From the NCBI RefSeq assembly GCF_030846195.1, contig NZ_JAVCWH010000004.1:1-64000 (forward strand): 64,000 bases of DNA, in the 5' to 3' direction. The translations under genes were made by a program, and so were the position numbers. The notes beneath the pieces were generated by a model. It was not told the DNA's origin and did not search any database. It saw only the letters and a program-made list of their open reading frames with translations. The first letter of the stretch is position 1; each line of letters begins with the position of its first letter. This stretch comes from Paracoccus yibinensis. GTDB taxonomy: Bacteria > Pseudomonadota > Alphaproteobacteria > Rhodobacterales > Rhodobacteraceae. This document shows, in pieces, positions 49,222 through 59,946 of this stretch.

Positions 49222-50810
49222 CAGTGCCGGAAATGCCGCTGGCTGGTGAAGACCATGGCCAGGCCAAGGCGGTTAGCGGCCGCGATCACCTCGTCGTCGC
49301 GCATGGACCCGCCGGGCTGGATGACGGCGCAGGCGCCGGCTTCCGCCAGGGCCTCGATCCCGTCGGCGAAGGGGAAGAAGGCGTCGGATGCCACCACCGC
49401 GCCGATGGTCAGGGGTTGGGCAAGGCCAAGCGCCTCGGCCATGTCCTCGGACTTGCGGCGACCGATGCGGGTGCTGTCCACGCGGCTCATCTGGCCCGCG
49501 CCGATGCCGACGGTCGCCATATCCTTCGCATAGACGATGGCGTTCGATTTCACGTGCTTGGCGACGGTCCACGCGAACAGCATGTCGCGCAGTTCGGCGT
49601 CATCCGGCTGGCGGTCGCTGACGACCTTCAGGTCCGGCAGGCCTACATGGCCGTTGTCGCGGCCCTGTACCAGAAAGCCGCCCGCGACCTGGCGGAAGGA
49701 CAGCCCGCCCGCTTGCGGATCGGGCAACCCGCCGGTGGTCAGCAGGCGGAGGTTCTTCTTGGCGGCGAAGATGCGTTTCGCGTCCTCGTCCGCAGCCGGG
49801 GCGATCACGACCTCGGTGAAGATCCTGGCGATCTCCTCGGCGGTGGGGCCGTCGAGTACCTGGTTCAGCGCGATGATGCCGCCAAAGGCCGAGGTGCGGT
49901 CGCAGTCGAAGGCCCGCTTGTAGGCCTCAAGGGCGGTCGCGCCCCGTGCCACGCCGCAAGGGTTGGCGTGCTTGATGATCGCGCAGGCCGGGCCTTCGGC
50001 CGGGTCGAATTCGGCGACCAGTTCGAAGGCCGCGTCGGTGTCGTTGATGTTGTTGTAGGACAGTTCCTTGCCCTGCCACTGCTTCGCGGTGGCGACGCCG
50101 GGGCGGTTTTCCCCGGTGACATAGAAGGCCGCGGACTGGTGCGGGTTCTCGCCATAGCGAAGCGGCTGGGCCAAGGTGCCCGCAAAGGCGCGGCGGCGGG
50201 GCGTTTCCTCACCGATGGCGCTGGCCAGCCATGTGGAAACAGCGGCGTCATAGGCGGCGGTGCGGGCATAGGCAATCTGCGCCTGCCGCTGGCGGAAGGC
50301 CAGCGTGGTGCGGTCGTCGTTGGCGTCCAGTTCCGCCAGCAGTGCGTCATAATCCTGCACGTCCACGATCACGGTGACAAAGCCGTGGTTCTTGGCCGCG
50401 GCGCGGATCATCGCCGGACCGCCGATGTCGATGTTCTCGATGCAGTCGTCGTAGCCTGCGCCCTTTGCCACCGTTTCCTCGAAGGGATAAAGGTTCACGA
50501 CCAGCAGGTCGATGGGGCCGATGCCGTGGGCCTCCATCGCGGCCAGATGTTCGGCATTGTCGCGCAGCGCCAGCAACCCACCATGGACCGCGGGATGCAG
50601 CGTCTTGACGCGGCCGTCCATCATCTCGGGGAAGCCGGTCACGTCCGCCACGTCGATCACCGTCAGCCCCGCCTCGCGCAGCGACTTTGCGCTGCCGCCG
50701 GTGGACAAGATTTCGATCCCCCGCGCGTCCAGCTTGCGGGCGAAGTCGATCAGCCCGGTCTTGTCGGAAACGGAAATCAGCGCGCGTCGGATCGGCACGG
50801 GACGGGACAT
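49221..50810 (-). CDS. purH: Bifunctional AICAR formyltransferase/IMP cyclohydrolase
   Basis: Performs the last two steps of IMP synthesis. The 529-aa protein has the N-terminal IMP cyclohydrolase domain ([45 protein letters not shown]) and the C-terminal AICARFT domain ([63 protein letters not shown]). The start at 50810 begins exactly at the domain; upstream open sequence is intergenic. It heads the minus-strand run purH-lspA-DUF3035-P450-M16-M16-mutL-DUF3775. Confidence 0.97.
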   Translation of the reverse strand: MSRPVPIRRALISVSDKTGLIDFARKLDARGIEILSTGGSAKSLREAGLTVIDVADVTGFPEMMDGRVKTLHPAVHGGLLALRDNAEHLAAMEAHGIGPIDLLVVNLYPFEETVAKGAGYDDCIENIDIGGPAMIRAAAKNHGFVTVIVDVQDYDALLAELDANDDRTTLAFRQRQAQIAYARTAAYDAAVSTWLASAIGEETPRRRAFAGTLAQPLRYGENPHQSAAFYVTGENRPGVATAKQWQGKELSYNNINDTDAAFELVAEFDPAEGPACAIIKHANPCGVARGATALEAYKRAFDCDRTSAFGGIIALNQVLDGPTAEEIARIFTEVVIAPAADEDAKRIFAAKKNLRLLTTGGLPDPQAGGLSFRQVAGGFLVQGRDNGHVGLPDLKVVSDRQPDDAELRDMLFAWTVAKHVKSNAIVYAKDMATVGIGAGQMSRVDSTRIGRRKSEDMAEALGLAQPLTIGAVVASDAFFPFADGIEALAEAGACAVIQPGGSMRDDEVIAAANRLGLAMVFTSQRHFRH

Positions 50811-50898
50811 GGGGGCCTCGCATCTGGTTTGCGGTGCATTAGCCCCATGCGGGCCAAAGGTCCAGTGTCGCTGCCGGGGGCGCTTCGCCCCCCGGTCC

Positions 50899-50959
50899 CC
50901 CCGAGGATATTTGCACCAGGGTGAAGGAATGTCTTCATTCTGGCCCAAGTATCCCGGGG
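50899..50959. repeat. Rhodobacterial-type intergenic palindromic repeat
   Basis: Two opposed copies of a GAGGATATTTG-like element form an imperfect palindrome: CCCCGAGGATATTTGCACCA (50899-) faces TGGCCCAAGTATCCCGGGG (-50959). The arms are about 27 bp, separated by 6 bp. It lies between rsmB and purH and could end the rsmB transcript. I recall such units as common between genes in Paracoccus and Rhodobacter. Confidence 0.6.
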
Positions 50960-50998
50960 TGAATTGGCCGCAGGCCAAGAGGGGCAGCGCCCCTTGTC

Positions 50999-52267
50999 CT
51001 ACCCCGCCTTGCGCAGCCGGGCCATGAAGAAGCCGTCCATCCCGCCCCGGTTCGGCCAGTGGTCGGGCCGCGTACGCAACCCGCCTTCCGGGGTAATCCA
51101 GTCCGGTTCGGTTCCAGGCAGATCGGGCGTCTCGACCGCCAGCCCCGGATGCCGGGCCAGGGTGGCGGCGACCTGCGCCTCGCCCTCGTCCGGCAGCAGC
51201 GAGCAGACGGCATAGACCAGCCGTCCGCCCGGCGCGATCAGCGACAGCGCGTGGTCGATCAGCCGCGCCTGAAGATCGACAAGGGCGGGAATTCCCGATC
51301 CGTCGCGCAGGAAGGGCAGGTCAGGGTGGCGACGAATGGTGCCGGTGGCGGAACAGGGCGCATCCAGCAGGACCGCGTCCAGGGGCGCATCGGGCCGCCA
51401 GTCAAGCGCATCCGCCGCGACAAGATCGGCCGACAGCGCGCAGCGGTTCAGGTTCTCGGCCACGCGCTTCAGGCGGGCGGGGCTGATGTCCACCGCCGTC
51501 ACTTGCGCCCCCGCTGCGGCCAGTTGCAGCGTCTTGCCGCCTGGCGCGGCGCACAGATCCGCGATGCGTTCGCCCGGTTGCGGGTCCAGCAGGCGCACCG
51601 GCAGGGCGGCGGCGGCATCCTGCACCCACCAGTCGCCCGTGGCAAAACCCGGCAGGGCAGAGACCTGCGCCGGTCCGTGAATGCGCAGGGATCCGGTGGG
51701 CAGCGGTTCGGCCCCCTCGACCGCGACGCCGGGCTTTGGCGTCAGATCCAGCGGCGCGCCGGCCTGGTGGGCGGCCTCGATGGCGCGCGCGGCTTCCTCT
51801 CCATAGGCGGCGGCGACGGGATCGCGCAGCCAGCCGGGCATCGGCTGCGGCGGCAGGTCCGCCCAGCCCCCATGCGCCGCTACCTTGCGCAGCACGGCGT
51901 TGACCATGCCTGCCGCGGCCTGGCCCTTCTGGCCCAGCCCGCGCGTCAGGGTGACGGCCGCGTCGACGACCCCGTGGGCCGCACCCTCCAGCTCCAGCAG
52001 TTCGACCGTGGCCAGGCGCAGGATGTCGGCGACCTGCGGGCTGGGCTTGCGGCTGACATAAGCTGCAATGACCGCATCGGCGCGGGACTGGTGGCGCAGC
52101 ACCTCGGTCGCGAGGCACGCGGCGCGGGCTTGGTCGGGCGGCGCCAGGGCCTTCAGCGCGCCCGCCTGATCCGACAGGGACAGCCCGTCCCGCACCCCGG
52201 CCAGCAGGCGCAATGCGCCCGACCGTGCCATATCCATGCCCCGCTTTGCCAAATCGCTTTCCTTCAC
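50999..52267 (-). CDS. rsmB: 16S rRNA m5C967 methyltransferase (RsmB)
   Basis: A 422-aa SAM-dependent RNA cytosine methyltransferase. The N-terminal NusB-like RNA-binding domain covers about residues 1-140. The methyltransferase domain has [19 protein letters not shown] (SAM motif I), [16 protein letters not shown] (release cysteine) and [12 protein letters not shown] (catalytic cysteine). It modifies C967 of 16S rRNA in the classic case; related paralogues exist in alphaproteobacteria, so the exact site is inferred. Divergent from the SDHAF4-like gene. Confidence 0.93.
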   Translation of the reverse strand: MKESDLAKRGMDMARSGALRLLAGVRDGLSLSDQAGALKALAPPDQARAACLATEVLRHQSRADAVIAAYVSRKPSPQVADILRLATVELLELEGAAHGVVDAAVTLTRGLGQKGQAAAGMVNAVLRKVAAHGGWADLPPQPMPGWLRDPVAAAYGEEAARAIEAAHQAGAPLDLTPKPGVAVEGAEPLPTGSLRIHGPAQVSALPGFATGDWWVQDAAAALPVRLLDPQPGERIADLCAAPGGKTLQLAAAGAQVTAVDISPARLKRVAENLNRCALSADLVAADALDWRPDAPLDAVLLDAPCSATGTIRRHPDLPFLRDGSGIPALVDLQARLIDHALSLIAPGGRLVYAVCSLLPDEGEAQVAATLARHPGLAVETPDLPGTEPDWITPEGGLRTRPDHWPNRGGMDGFFMARLRKAG

Positions 52268-52324
52268 CTAAATCTTGTTGGAAGACTGACCCCGACCCCT
52301 TACCCCCGGATGGGAGATCTTTCC

Positions 52325-52516
52325 ATGAGCGAACAGCCTCCGATGGACCGCGCCGACCTGCCGCCCGCCGCGCAACGCGCCTTGGCCGAGGCCGCCGAGC
52401 GCCGCAAGGCCGCCGCAGAGGCCCAGCCCCTGCCCAAGGAATACGGCGGCCGCGACGGTCCCGAACCCGTGCGCTATGGCGATTACGAAAAGAACGGCCT
52501 CGCGGTGGATTTCTGA
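52325..52516 (+). CDS. DUF1674 / SDHAF4-like succinate dehydrogenase assembly factor
   Basis: A 63-aa protein ending with the family motif PKEYGGRDGPEPVRYGDYEKN followed by GLAVDF. This conserved C-terminus defines DUF1674, related to mitochondrial SDHAF4, which helps mature the flavinylated succinate dehydrogenase subunit. The N-terminal half is an Ala-rich helix. GGGAG lies 8 bp before the start. Its stop is directly followed by the amidase start (TGAATG), so both are translated from one message. Confidence 0.88.
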   Translation: MSEQPPMDRADLPPAAQRALAEAAERRKAAAEAQPLPKEYGGRDGPEPVRYGDYEKNGLAVDF

Positions 52517-53851
52517 ATGGACTGGCTGCGCGCGCCCGCCGCCCAGCAGGGCCGTGCGATCATGGCGGGTCTTCTGGATCCCATCGACCAGTCCGAAGCC
52601 TATCTGGCCGCGATCAAGGCCCATCCCGACGCCCGGCGCATCTATGCCCGCGTGACGGATGTGCGCGCCCGGTCCGAATCGGTCGCCGCCCATGACCGCG
52701 CCAAGCTGGAATTGCGGCGCGGGCTTCTGGACGGCGTGGCGATCAGCTGGAAGGACAATATCGACAGCGGCGGCACCGTGACCGAGGCCGGGTCGAAGCT
52801 GCTGGAGGGCCGCGTGCCCCGCAAGGACGCCATCGTGCTGGCCCGCGCATCGCGGCAGGGCACGATCTGCCTGGGCAAGACCCATATGACGGAACTGGCC
52901 TTTTCCGGCCTGGGGCTGAACCCGAACACCGCGACGCCGCCCAATGCGCTGGATCCCGACCTTGCGCCGGGGGGATCGTCGTCCGGGGCTGCGGTGTCCG
53001 TGGCGCTGGGGCTGGCGGCGGCGGCGATCGGGTCCGATACCGGTGGATCGCTGCGCGTGCCGGCGGCTTGGAACAATCTGGTGGGCTTCAAGCCCAGCCA
53101 TGATTCGCTGCCCGAAAAGGGCGTCGTGCCTCTGTGCCGCAAGTTCGACATCGTCGGCCCCATCGCCCGCACGGTCGAGGATTGCGCCGAACTGTTCGCG
53201 CTGATGTGCGGGACCAGGGCGGCCGACCTGCGGGGCGCCGATGTCGCGGGGCGGCGGCTGATGGTTCTGGACGGTGTGCCCTTCGCCGATGCCGAGGAAG
53301 GCCCCGTCGCCGCCTTCGAGGATGCGGTGGACCGTCTGGCCCGCGCGGGCGCGCAGATCCAGCGCGTGTCGAGCGATTGGGTCGCCAAGGCCATGCCCCT
53401 GTCGGCGGCGTTGTTTGCGCCCGAAGCCTATGGCATCTGGCGCGCGCAGATCGAGGATGCGCCGGAACTGATGTGGAAGCCGATCCTGGACCGGTTCCGC
53501 AGCGGTGCGGGCGTCAGCGCCTCGGATTACGTCGCGGCCTGGGAAAGCCTGGTCCGCATCCGCCGCAAGTGGATCAAGGAAGTGGCGTCGGCCCATGACG
53601 CGATCCTGCTGCCCACCGTGCCGATCCTGCCGCCGAACACGGCACGGCTTATGGAAGACGAGGCCGAGTTCGTGCGCGCCAACCTTCTGACCCTGCGCAA
53701 CACCCGCATCGGCAACCTTTTGGGCCTGCCGGTCTGCACCCTGCCGACCGGTCATCCCGCCTGCGGGATATCGGTCATGGGCCATGCGGGCCGGGATGGA
53801 CATCTGCTGCATGTGGCAGCGGGGGTCGAGGCCGCCTTGGCCGTGGCCTGA
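52517..53851 (+). CDS. Amidase (amidase-signature family)
   Basis: A 444-aa amidase-signature hydrolase with the Ser-cisSer-Lys triad: Lys near residue 78 in ISWKDNIDSGG, and the Gly/Ser-rich block PGGSSSGAAVSVALGLAAAA followed by GSDTGGSLRVPA. C-terminal HDAILLPTVPILPP and RIGNLLGLPVCTLPTG are typical. It is related to GatA but stands apart from gatBC, so an aryl- or aliphatic-amide hydrolase is likelier. It follows the DUF1674 gene without a gap. Confidence 0.92.
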   Translation: MDWLRAPAAQQGRAIMAGLLDPIDQSEAYLAAIKAHPDARRIYARVTDVRARSESVAAHDRAKLELRRGLLDGVAISWKDNIDSGGTVTEAGSKLLEGRVPRKDAIVLARASRQGTICLGKTHMTELAFSGLGLNPNTATPPNALDPDLAPGGSSSGAAVSVALGLAAAAIGSDTGGSLRVPAAWNNLVGFKPSHDSLPEKGVVPLCRKFDIVGPIARTVEDCAELFALMCGTRAADLRGADVAGRRLMVLDGVPFADAEEGPVAAFEDAVDRLARAGAQIQRVSSDWVAKAMPLSAALFAPEAYGIWRAQIEDAPELMWKPILDRFRSGAGVSASDYVAAWESLVRIRRKWIKEVASAHDAILLPTVPILPPNTARLMEDEAEFVRANLLTLRNTRIGNLLGLPVCTLPTGHPACGISVMGHAGRDGHLLHVAAGVEAALAVA

Positions 53852-53904
53852 CCCGGGCGGGCAGGGGCCGCCTGCACCCCTTTCCCGGCCCGGGGCCAGT
53901 TCAA

Positions 53905-53930
53905 CCCCAAGGATATTTTGCCACGGCGAG
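53905..53930 (+). repeat. Third copy of the intergenic repeat unit
   Basis: CCCCAAGGATATTTTGCCAC and the next few bases match the left arm at 50899-50926 with small changes. It lies in the 167-bp gap between the amidase and aminotransferase genes and is a single half, not a palindrome. Confidence 0.45.
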
Positions 53931-54018
53931 GGGGCCGGCTTTCGCTGGACGCAAGGGCGCGATCACGCTAATGTTTTCCGGTGATAAACGGGGCCGAAGA
54001 CCCTGGAAGCGAGGCAGA

Positions 54019-55227
54019 ATGGCGATACCCGAGCGGTTCTCGAACCTGCCGGACTATGCGTTTCCGCGTTTGCGGGCGCTGTTGTCCGGCATCGAGCCGG
54101 GTTTGAAGCACGGCGAATCCCCGACGGTCCTGACCATCGGAGAGCCGCGCCATGCCATGCCCGATTTCGTGGCCGGGATAATGGCCGCGAATATCGAGGG
54201 ATTCGCGAAATATCCGCCAAACGAGGGCGTGCCCGGCCTGTTGTCGGCCATCGGCGACTGGCTGGGCGGCCGTTACGGCCTGGACGTGGCGCCCGACCGG
54301 ATCATGGCGCTGAACGGCACGCGCGAAGGGCTGTTCAACGCGGCCCTGGCATTGTGCCCGGAACGAAAGAACGGCCAGCGGCCGGCGATCCTGATCCCGA
54401 ATCCCTTCTATCAGGTCTATGCGGTCGCAGCCGCCGCCGTTCAGGCCGAACCCGTCTTCGTCCCCGCCACGCCCGAGACCGGAAACCTGCCCGACTATGC
54501 CGCGCTTGCGCCTGAAGTGCTGGACCGCACGGCCATCGCCTATCTGTGCTCGCCCGCCAATCCGCAGGGGGCGATTGCCGACCGGGATTACCTGGAACAA
54601 CTGATCGCGCTTGCCGACCGGCACGATTTCCTGGTCTTCGCCGACGAATGCTATTCCGAGATCTGGCGCGACGCCCCGCCTCCCGGTGCCCTGGCCGTGG
54701 CGACCGACATGGGTCTGGCCGACCGGGTGGTGATCTTCAATTCGCTGTCCAAACGGTCGAACCTGCCGGGGCTGCGGTCGGGCTTTGTCGCCGGAAGCAC
54801 GGCCAATATCACCCAGATCCGCCGCCTTCGCGCCTATGCGGGCGCGCCCCTGTCGCTGCCCACCCAGGCCGTCAGCGAGGCCGCCTGGCGGGACGAGGCG
54901 CATGTCGCGGTCAGCCGCGACCTTTACCGGCAGAAATACGAGATCGCCGACCGGGTGCTGGGCAACGTGCCGGGATACCGCCCCATCCAGGGCGGGTTCT
55001 TCCTGTGGCTGCCGGTCGCGGACGGCGAGGACGCGGCCAAGACCCTGTGGGCGCAGGCGGGGATCCAGGTGCTGCCAGGCGCCTATCTGTCGCGCGAGGT
55101 TGACGGGCACAATCCCGGCAAGGGCTTCATCCGGGTGGCCCTGGTCGCGGATGCGGAACAAACGGAACCGGCGCTGCAACGGCTGCGTGCGGTGCTGTAT
55201 GATGGAATGACGGACGGGGAAGGCTAG
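54019..55227 (+). CDS. Class I/II aminotransferase (DapC-like)
   Basis: A 402-aa PLP-dependent aminotransferase, fold type I. The PLP lysine lies in [17 protein letters not shown]; other blocks are [38 protein letters not shown] and [12 protein letters not shown]. Sequence style matches N-succinyldiaminopimelate aminotransferases (DapC) of lysine/peptidoglycan synthesis, but class I/II specificity cannot be read safely. The start at 54019 has GAGG 5 bp upstream; 16 more open codons lie before it. It is 5 bp upstream of ftsK. Confidence 0.9.
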   Translation: MAIPERFSNLPDYAFPRLRALLSGIEPGLKHGESPTVLTIGEPRHAMPDFVAGIMAANIEGFAKYPPNEGVPGLLSAIGDWLGGRYGLDVAPDRIMALNGTREGLFNAALALCPERKNGQRPAILIPNPFYQVYAVAAAAVQAEPVFVPATPETGNLPDYAALAPEVLDRTAIAYLCSPANPQGAIADRDYLEQLIALADRHDFLVFADECYSEIWRDAPPPGALAVATDMGLADRVVIFNSLSKRSNLPGLRSGFVAGSTANITQIRRLRAYAGAPLSLPTQAVSEAAWRDEAHVAVSRDLYRQKYEIADRVLGNVPGYRPIQGGFFLWLPVADGEDAAKTLWAQAGIQVLPGAYLSREVDGHNPGKGFIRVALVADAEQTEPALQRLRAVLYDGMTDGEG

Positions 55228-55232
55228 GGACC

Positions 55233-57803
55233 ATGGCAAGCTGGCAGGCAAAACACCGCGATCCGCTGTTCGATCAGTCCACGCAGGCGGCGCTTGAACG
55301 GCGCGGCAAGGAACTGCTGGGCGCGGGCCTGGTCACCGTCGGCATCCTGATCGCCGTGATGCTGGCAAGCTGGTCGCCCGAGGATCCCAGCTTCCTGTCG
55401 GCCACCGACGAACCTGCGCAGAACATGCTGGGCAGCTTTGGCGCCTATGTCGCCTCGCCTCTGATGATGATCGCGGGCCATGGGTCCTGGATGCTTGTCA
55501 TCGCGGCGCTGGTCTGGGGGCTGCGCTTCATGCTGCACCGGGGCGAAGAACGCTTCATGCGTGCGCTGTTCACCCCCATCGCTGCGGCGCTTGCCTCGGT
55601 CTATTGCAGCACGCTGGTGCCGGGCGAGTCCTGGGAACAGACCTATGGCCTGGGCGGGCATTTCGGCGACATGATCATGGGCGCGATGCTGAACCTTCTG
55701 CCGGTCAAGGCGCAGATCGGGATCCGTCTGGCGGGGCTGGTCGTCGCGCTGGGAACGCTGGCGATGGCGGCCTTCGTCCTGGGCTTCGAGCGGAGGGAAC
55801 TGCGCGTCTTCTGGCACCGCTTCGTGGTCGGGCTGCTGACGGCCTTTGATCTGGCGATGCGCGGCATCGGGCGGGGTGCCGCCGCATCGGCGGGGCTGAA
55901 GGGCCGCCTGGCCGCACGGCGCGAGGCCAGGGCCGGCGAACCGGCCCCGCGCGCGCCCGTCGTGGCCCGGCGCAAGCCGGCAGCCCCCGTCTTCGAGCTT
56001 GAGGAAGACCTGCCCGAACCCGAACTGATCGAGCGTGACGCCGACTATGACGGCGACGCCCCTTCCGCCGAGGAGGTCCAGGGCCGCATCAGCGACGCGA
56101 TCCGCACCCGGTCGGGCAAGCCTTCGGTCCTGGCAGCCGTGGCCGCCCGCCTGTCGCGCGAAAATGCCCGCGAGCTTCCCGAGGAGCCCGCTGCCGAGAC
56201 AGTCCCCGCCACCGTGCCGTCGCTGAAGAAGCCGGCCCCGCGGCGGCCCGCGGCGCCTTTGGCCGAACCGGACCTGCCGTTCGAGGAGGTGCTGAACACC
56301 TATGAACGCCCGCCGCTGGCGCTGCTGACCATGCCGTCGGCTAGCGATCAGCAGACCGTGTCCGAGGAGGTGTTGATGGACAACGCCCGGATGCTTGAGG
56401 CGGTGCTGGACGATTACGGCGTCAAGGGCCAGATCACCGAGGTCCGCCCTGGCCCTGTCGTGACGCTTTATGAACTGGAACCCGCGCCGGGCCTGAAGGC
56501 ATCCCGCGTGATCGGATTGTCCGACGACATCGCCCGGTCCATGTCTGCCCTGTCGGCGCGCGTCAGCACCGTGCCGGGCCGCACCGTCATCGGCATCGAA
56601 CTGCCCAATGCCCGCCGCGAAAAGGTGCTGCTGCGCGAGATCCTGGCCTCCCGCGCCTTTGGCGACGGCACGCAGCCGCTGCCCTTGGCGCTTGGCAAGG
56701 ACATCGGCGGCGATCCGGTCGTGGCGAACCTGGCCAAGATGCCCCACCTGCTGATCGCCGGGACCACGGGGTCGGGCAAGTCGGTGGCGATCAACACCAT
56801 GATCCTGTCGCTGCTGTATAAACTGACACCGGACGAATGCCGGCTGATCATGATCGACCCCAAGATGCTGGAACTGTCGGTCTATGACGGCATCCCGCAT
56901 CTGCTGTCCCCGGTCGTGACCGATCCGAAAAAGGCCGTCGTCGCGCTGAAATGGGTCGTCAGCGAGATGGAGGAGCGTTACCGCAAGATGTCCAAGATGG
57001 GCGTCAGGAACATCGAGGGCTATAACGGCCGCGTCCGCGAGGCGCTGTCCCGGAACGAGATGTTCAAGCGCACCGTCCAGACCGGCTTCGATGAGGACAC
57101 CGGCGAGCCGATCTTCGAGACCGAGGAGTTCAAGCCCGAGACCTTCCCCTATATCGTCGTCATCGTCGATGAGATGGCCGACCTGATGATGGTCGCGGGG
57201 AAGGAGATCGAGGCCTGCATCCAGCGTCTGGCGCAGATGGCCCGCGCCTCGGGCATCCACCTCATCATGGCGACGCAGCGCCCGTCCGTGGACGTTATCA
57301 CCGGCACGATCAAGGCGAACTTCCCGACCCGGATTTCCTTCCAGGTCACGTCCAAGATCGACTCGCGCACCATCCTGGGCGAACAGGGGGCCGAGCAGCT
57401 GCTGGGCCAGGGCGACATGCTGTATATGGGCAACGGCGCCCGCATCACCCGCATCCACGGGCCGTTCGTGTCCGACGAAGAGGTCGAGGAGGTCGTGACG
57501 CACCTGAAATCCTTCGGCCCGCCGTCCTACAAGTCGGGCGTGGTCGAGGGCCCCGAGGACGAGGTGGCCTCGGATATCGACGCGGTGCTGGGCCTGGGCG
57601 GCGACGGCGGGGACGATGCGCTTTATGACCAGGCGGTGATGATCGTCGCCAAGGATCGCAAGTGTTCGACCAGCTATATCCAGCGCAAGCTCGCCATCGG
57701 CTACAACAAGGCCGCGCGGCTGGTCGAGCAGATGGAGGAGCAGGGGGTGGTGTCGGCGGCGAACCATGTCGGCAAGCGTGAGGTTTTGGTGCCGGAGGTG
57801 TAG
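55233..57803 (+). CDS. ftsK: DNA translocase FtsK
   Basis: FtsK anchors in the division septum and pumps chromosome ends toward dif. The 856-aa protein has four or five N-terminal membrane helices (about 28-200), a Pro/Ala/Glu-rich linker (about 210-370), the RecA-like motor with Walker A GTTGSGKS near residue 510 and Walker [13 protein letters not shown], and the C-terminal gamma winged helix ([20 protein letters not shown]). GGAAGG-type sequence precedes the ATG. The linker is short, as in alphaproteobacterial members. Confidence 0.96.
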   Translation: MASWQAKHRDPLFDQSTQAALERRGKELLGAGLVTVGILIAVMLASWSPEDPSFLSATDEPAQNMLGSFGAYVASPLMMIAGHGSWMLVIAALVWGLRFMLHRGEERFMRALFTPIAAALASVYCSTLVPGESWEQTYGLGGHFGDMIMGAMLNLLPVKAQIGIRLAGLVVALGTLAMAAFVLGFERRELRVFWHRFVVGLLTAFDLAMRGIGRGAAASAGLKGRLAARREARAGEPAPRAPVVARRKPAAPVFELEEDLPEPELIERDADYDGDAPSAEEVQGRISDAIRTRSGKPSVLAAVAARLSRENARELPEEPAAETVPATVPSLKKPAPRRPAAPLAEPDLPFEEVLNTYERPPLALLTMPSASDQQTVSEEVLMDNARMLEAVLDDYGVKGQITEVRPGPVVTLYELEPAPGLKASRVIGLSDDIARSMSALSARVSTVPGRTVIGIELPNARREKVLLREILASRAFGDGTQPLPLALGKDIGGDPVVANLAKMPHLLIAGTTGSGKSVAINTMILSLLYKLTPDECRLIMIDPKMLELSVYDGIPHLLSPVVTDPKKAVVALKWVVSEMEERYRKMSKMGVRNIEGYNGRVREALSRNEMFKRTVQTGFDEDTGEPIFETEEFKPETFPYIVVIVDEMADLMMVAGKEIEACIQRLAQMARASGIHLIMATQRPSVDVITGTIKANFPTRISFQVTSKIDSRTILGEQGAEQLLGQGDMLYMGNGARITRIHGPFVSDEEVEEVVTHLKSFGPPSYKSGVVEGPEDEVASDIDAVLGLGGDGGDDALYDQAVMIVAKDRKCSTSYIQRKLAIGYNKAARLVEQMEEQGVVSAANHVGKREVLVPEV

Positions 57804-57806
57804 CTT

Positions 57807-58535
57807 TCAGGACAATTTCTTCTCGGGGAAGGGAAATAAGTAGATTGCTTCCTTAACCAGATTGGGAAAGTTTTGACCCGCTGCATGACCCTTGGCGATG
57901 AAATTCAAGCGCGCTGCATAAACTGGGTTGTTGTCGCCCTGTAGTCTTTTCCTGCCAGTAAAGTGCCGGAGGGTGGCGTCGTAAGTTTGTCGGCCAAAAT
58001 GATGAATTTCGGCTAAGAGACATTCAGGCATTTCATGAGAACGAAGATAGCTAACAGACTGCAAAATATCGTCGGGAGTAAAGATGTGTCTGGCTGGCTG
58101 GTGAATTTTTGCCATGCGCGTTGGGCTATATGATGGTTGGCGTTGAAGCTTAGCCGTAGCTACTAGAAAGTTCTCGCATATCGTCCTTGCTTGATAATAG
58201 GCTGCGTCAGGGTGAATGCCCGTGAGCCATTCGTTCTGTCTGCCCGTAAGGCCCCGCATCCGATAGGTGCGAAAATGCGCATGAAGCTGGCGTTCAAGAG
58301 TGATAGGATCTGCATCCTCTATTAAAACATCGAAGCGAAGGCGTTCTACTCCAAAAGTCCGGCAGTATTCTGAAAACCTGACACGTAGGTTTTCTGAACG
58401 ACCATATTTGGCGTTTTGCGAGTTGACCTTGATGCAGCGGTCGCGTCGAGACAGATCCTTGTCGTTTACCGATATTAGTTCTTCGCCCAGCAGACGAACA
58501 AAATAGATCCCGGAACTGATGGAAATTTGTGGCAA
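57807..58535 (-). CDS. AT-rich GIY-YIG-like protein of unknown function
   Basis: A 242-aa basic protein. Residues 9-15 (GIYFVRL) and 43-57 (KYGRSENLRVRFSEY) look like the GIY and following Arg/Tyr motifs of GIY-YIG nuclease-fold proteins, with an Glu/EW segment around 81-103. The C-terminal half is unassigned. It starts with TTG; support for the start is weak. GC is roughly 46%, far below both neighbours, so recent transfer is likely. It sits tail-to-tail 3 bp past ftsK, where many relatives have lolA. No partner gene (methylase, phage, toxin) is beside it. Confidence 0.65.
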   Translation of the reverse strand: MPQISISSGIYFVRLLGEELISVNDKDLSRRDRCIKVNSQNAKYGRSENLRVRFSEYCRTFGVERLRFDVLIEDADPITLERQLHAHFRTYRMRGLTGRQNEWLTGIHPDAAYYQARTICENFLVATAKLQRQPSYSPTRMAKIHQPARHIFTPDDILQSVSYLRSHEMPECLLAEIHHFGRQTYDATLRHFTGRKRLQGDNNPVYAARLNFIAKGHAAGQNFPNLVKEAIYLFPFPEKKLS

Positions 58536-58626
58536 AGATCCGATACCTTATCGTAGCTGGTTTCAGCTATCTTGCGGTAGCTTGCCTTCGCTGGCAACCG
58601 CCTGCCACAGCCGCTATACCCACCCC

Positions 58627-59292
58627 ATGACCTTCTGGACCCTCCACCTCCTGAACACGCGCCACGCCCTGACGCCTGTCCTGGCCGAGATCCGGCAGGC
58701 CAGCCGGGATGCCGTGGCGCGGGTCTCGGATCATGTCGACCTGCCCGACTTCGATCTGGTCGTGCGGGCGCAGTCCGACCGCTCTGCCGATGGCGCGGTC
58801 CAGGGTCATTGTCCCGCGCCCGGCGTGGTCGAGATCGCGGTGACGCCCGACCGCTTCGACCCCGCGCATTTCACCCGCGCGCTGGTCCGGCAGATGGCGC
58901 ATCTGGTCCGCTGGGAAGGGCCGGGCTATGGCAAGTCGCTGGGCGAGGCCCTGGTCAGCGAGGGGGTGGCGGGGCATTTCGTCCTCCAAGTGCTGGGTGG
59001 GCAGGCCGATGCGCTGGACAGCGTCAGGCCGGCGCAAGGCACCCTGCGGCAGGCGATGAACGAATGGGCGCGGCGGGATTACGACCATCCCCGCTGGTTT
59101 GGCGGCAAGGGCGACCTGCGCAAGGGGACGGGCAACAGCCTGGGCCATCGGCTGATCGCCGAGCATCTGGCGCAGGCAACCGGGGATACGGCCGCGTCGC
59201 TGGTGACCGCCCCTGCCGAGCCGTTCCGCCAGATCCTGCGCCGGATCGCGGCTGCCGAAGGCCAGGCCGAGGCGGAACCCTCAGAAGGCTGA
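58627..59292 (+). CDS. DUF2268-like protein with degenerate zinc motif
   Basis: A 221-aa protein resembling DUF2268 (putative Zn-dependent proteases): FTRALVRQMAHLVRWEGPGY followed by SLGEALVSEGVAGHF. In the family the first block holds HExxH; here it is RQMAH, so the first His and the Glu are missing and zinc hydrolysis is doubtful. No signal peptide. The start at 58627 was chosen at the Met before TFWTLHLLNTRH; an upstream extension reads AT-rich transferred DNA. It overlaps the rhomboid gene tail-to-tail by 12 bp. Confidence 0.75.
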   Translation: MTFWTLHLLNTRHALTPVLAEIRQASRDAVARVSDHVDLPDFDLVVRAQSDRSADGAVQGHCPAPGVVEIAVTPDRFDPAHFTRALVRQMAHLVRWEGPGYGKSLGEALVSEGVAGHFVLQVLGGQADALDSVRPAQGTLRQAMNEWARRDYDHPRWFGGKGDLRKGTGNSLGHRLIAEHLAQATGDTAASLVTAPAEPFRQILRRIAAAEGQAEAEPSEG

Positions 59293-59946
59293 CGGGCGCG
59301 GGCTGCGGCCCATGGCCATCCAGCCGCCCATGGCCAGCCCGGCCAGGGCGCCGCCCAGATGCGCTTCCCAGGCGATCGACGGCATCAGCACGGTCAGCGC
59401 CACGTTCAGCACCACCATCACGGCCACGCCGCGCCAAAGCTGGCCCAGCGGGCGGCGGAGGCGCCAGCCGGTCACGGCGGCATAGCCCACCAATGCGCCC
59501 GCCAGTCCGAAGATCGCGCCGGATGCGCCGATCATCGGCCCGCCGTCGGGGGCCATCAGCGCAAACAGCAGCGCCGCCGCAACCTGGCTTACGGCATAGA
59601 CCACGGCCATGCGCCGCGGGCCGATCAGCCGGTTCAGTTCCCGCGCAAGCGCCACAAGCGACAGCATGTTCATGGTCAGGTGCAGCAGCCCGGCATGAAG
59701 GAAGCCATAGGTGACGAAGACCGACACGACATGGCCGGGAAAAACCCCGTGCCCCGCCCACAGGATCGGCGACCAGAAGCCGCCGAAGATCACCAGGGCC
59801 TGCCCCACGATGGGATAGCCCAGAAAATCCGCCAGAATGGTCATCCCCTGGATCGCGCAGCACAGCACGATCACGGCCTTGACCCACCAGGGCAGCCGGG
59901 GAAGCGACGAGTCCCGAAGGGCGGGATGATCAGTCTGGGCCACCAT
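59281..59946 (-). CDS. Rhomboid-family intramembrane serine protease
   Basis: A 221-aa protein with six membrane helices. The catalytic Ser is S142 in MIGASGAIFG and the partner His is H196 in WEAHLGGALAG; H84 and the HLTMNM segment (89-94) match the family's oxyanion region. It overlaps the Trm112-like gene by one base (TGATG), so the run Trm112-rhomboid is coupled. Substrate unknown. Confidence 0.92.
   Translation of the reverse strand: MVAQTDHPALRDSSLPRLPWWVKAVIVLCCAIQGMTILADFLGYPIVGQALVIFGGFWSPILWAGHGVFPGHVVSVFVTYGFLHAGLLHLTMNMLSLVALARELNRLIGPRRMAVVYAVSQVAAALLFALMAPDGGPMIGASGAIFGLAGALVGYAAVTGWRLRRPLGQLWRGVAVMVVLNVALTVLMPSIAWEAHLGGALAGLAMGGWMAMGRSPRPSAF

Noticed and set aside
55224-57767. 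An 847-codon minus-strand frame opposite ftsK
   Set aside because: Antisense shadow; no recognisable domain, and ftsK is certain.
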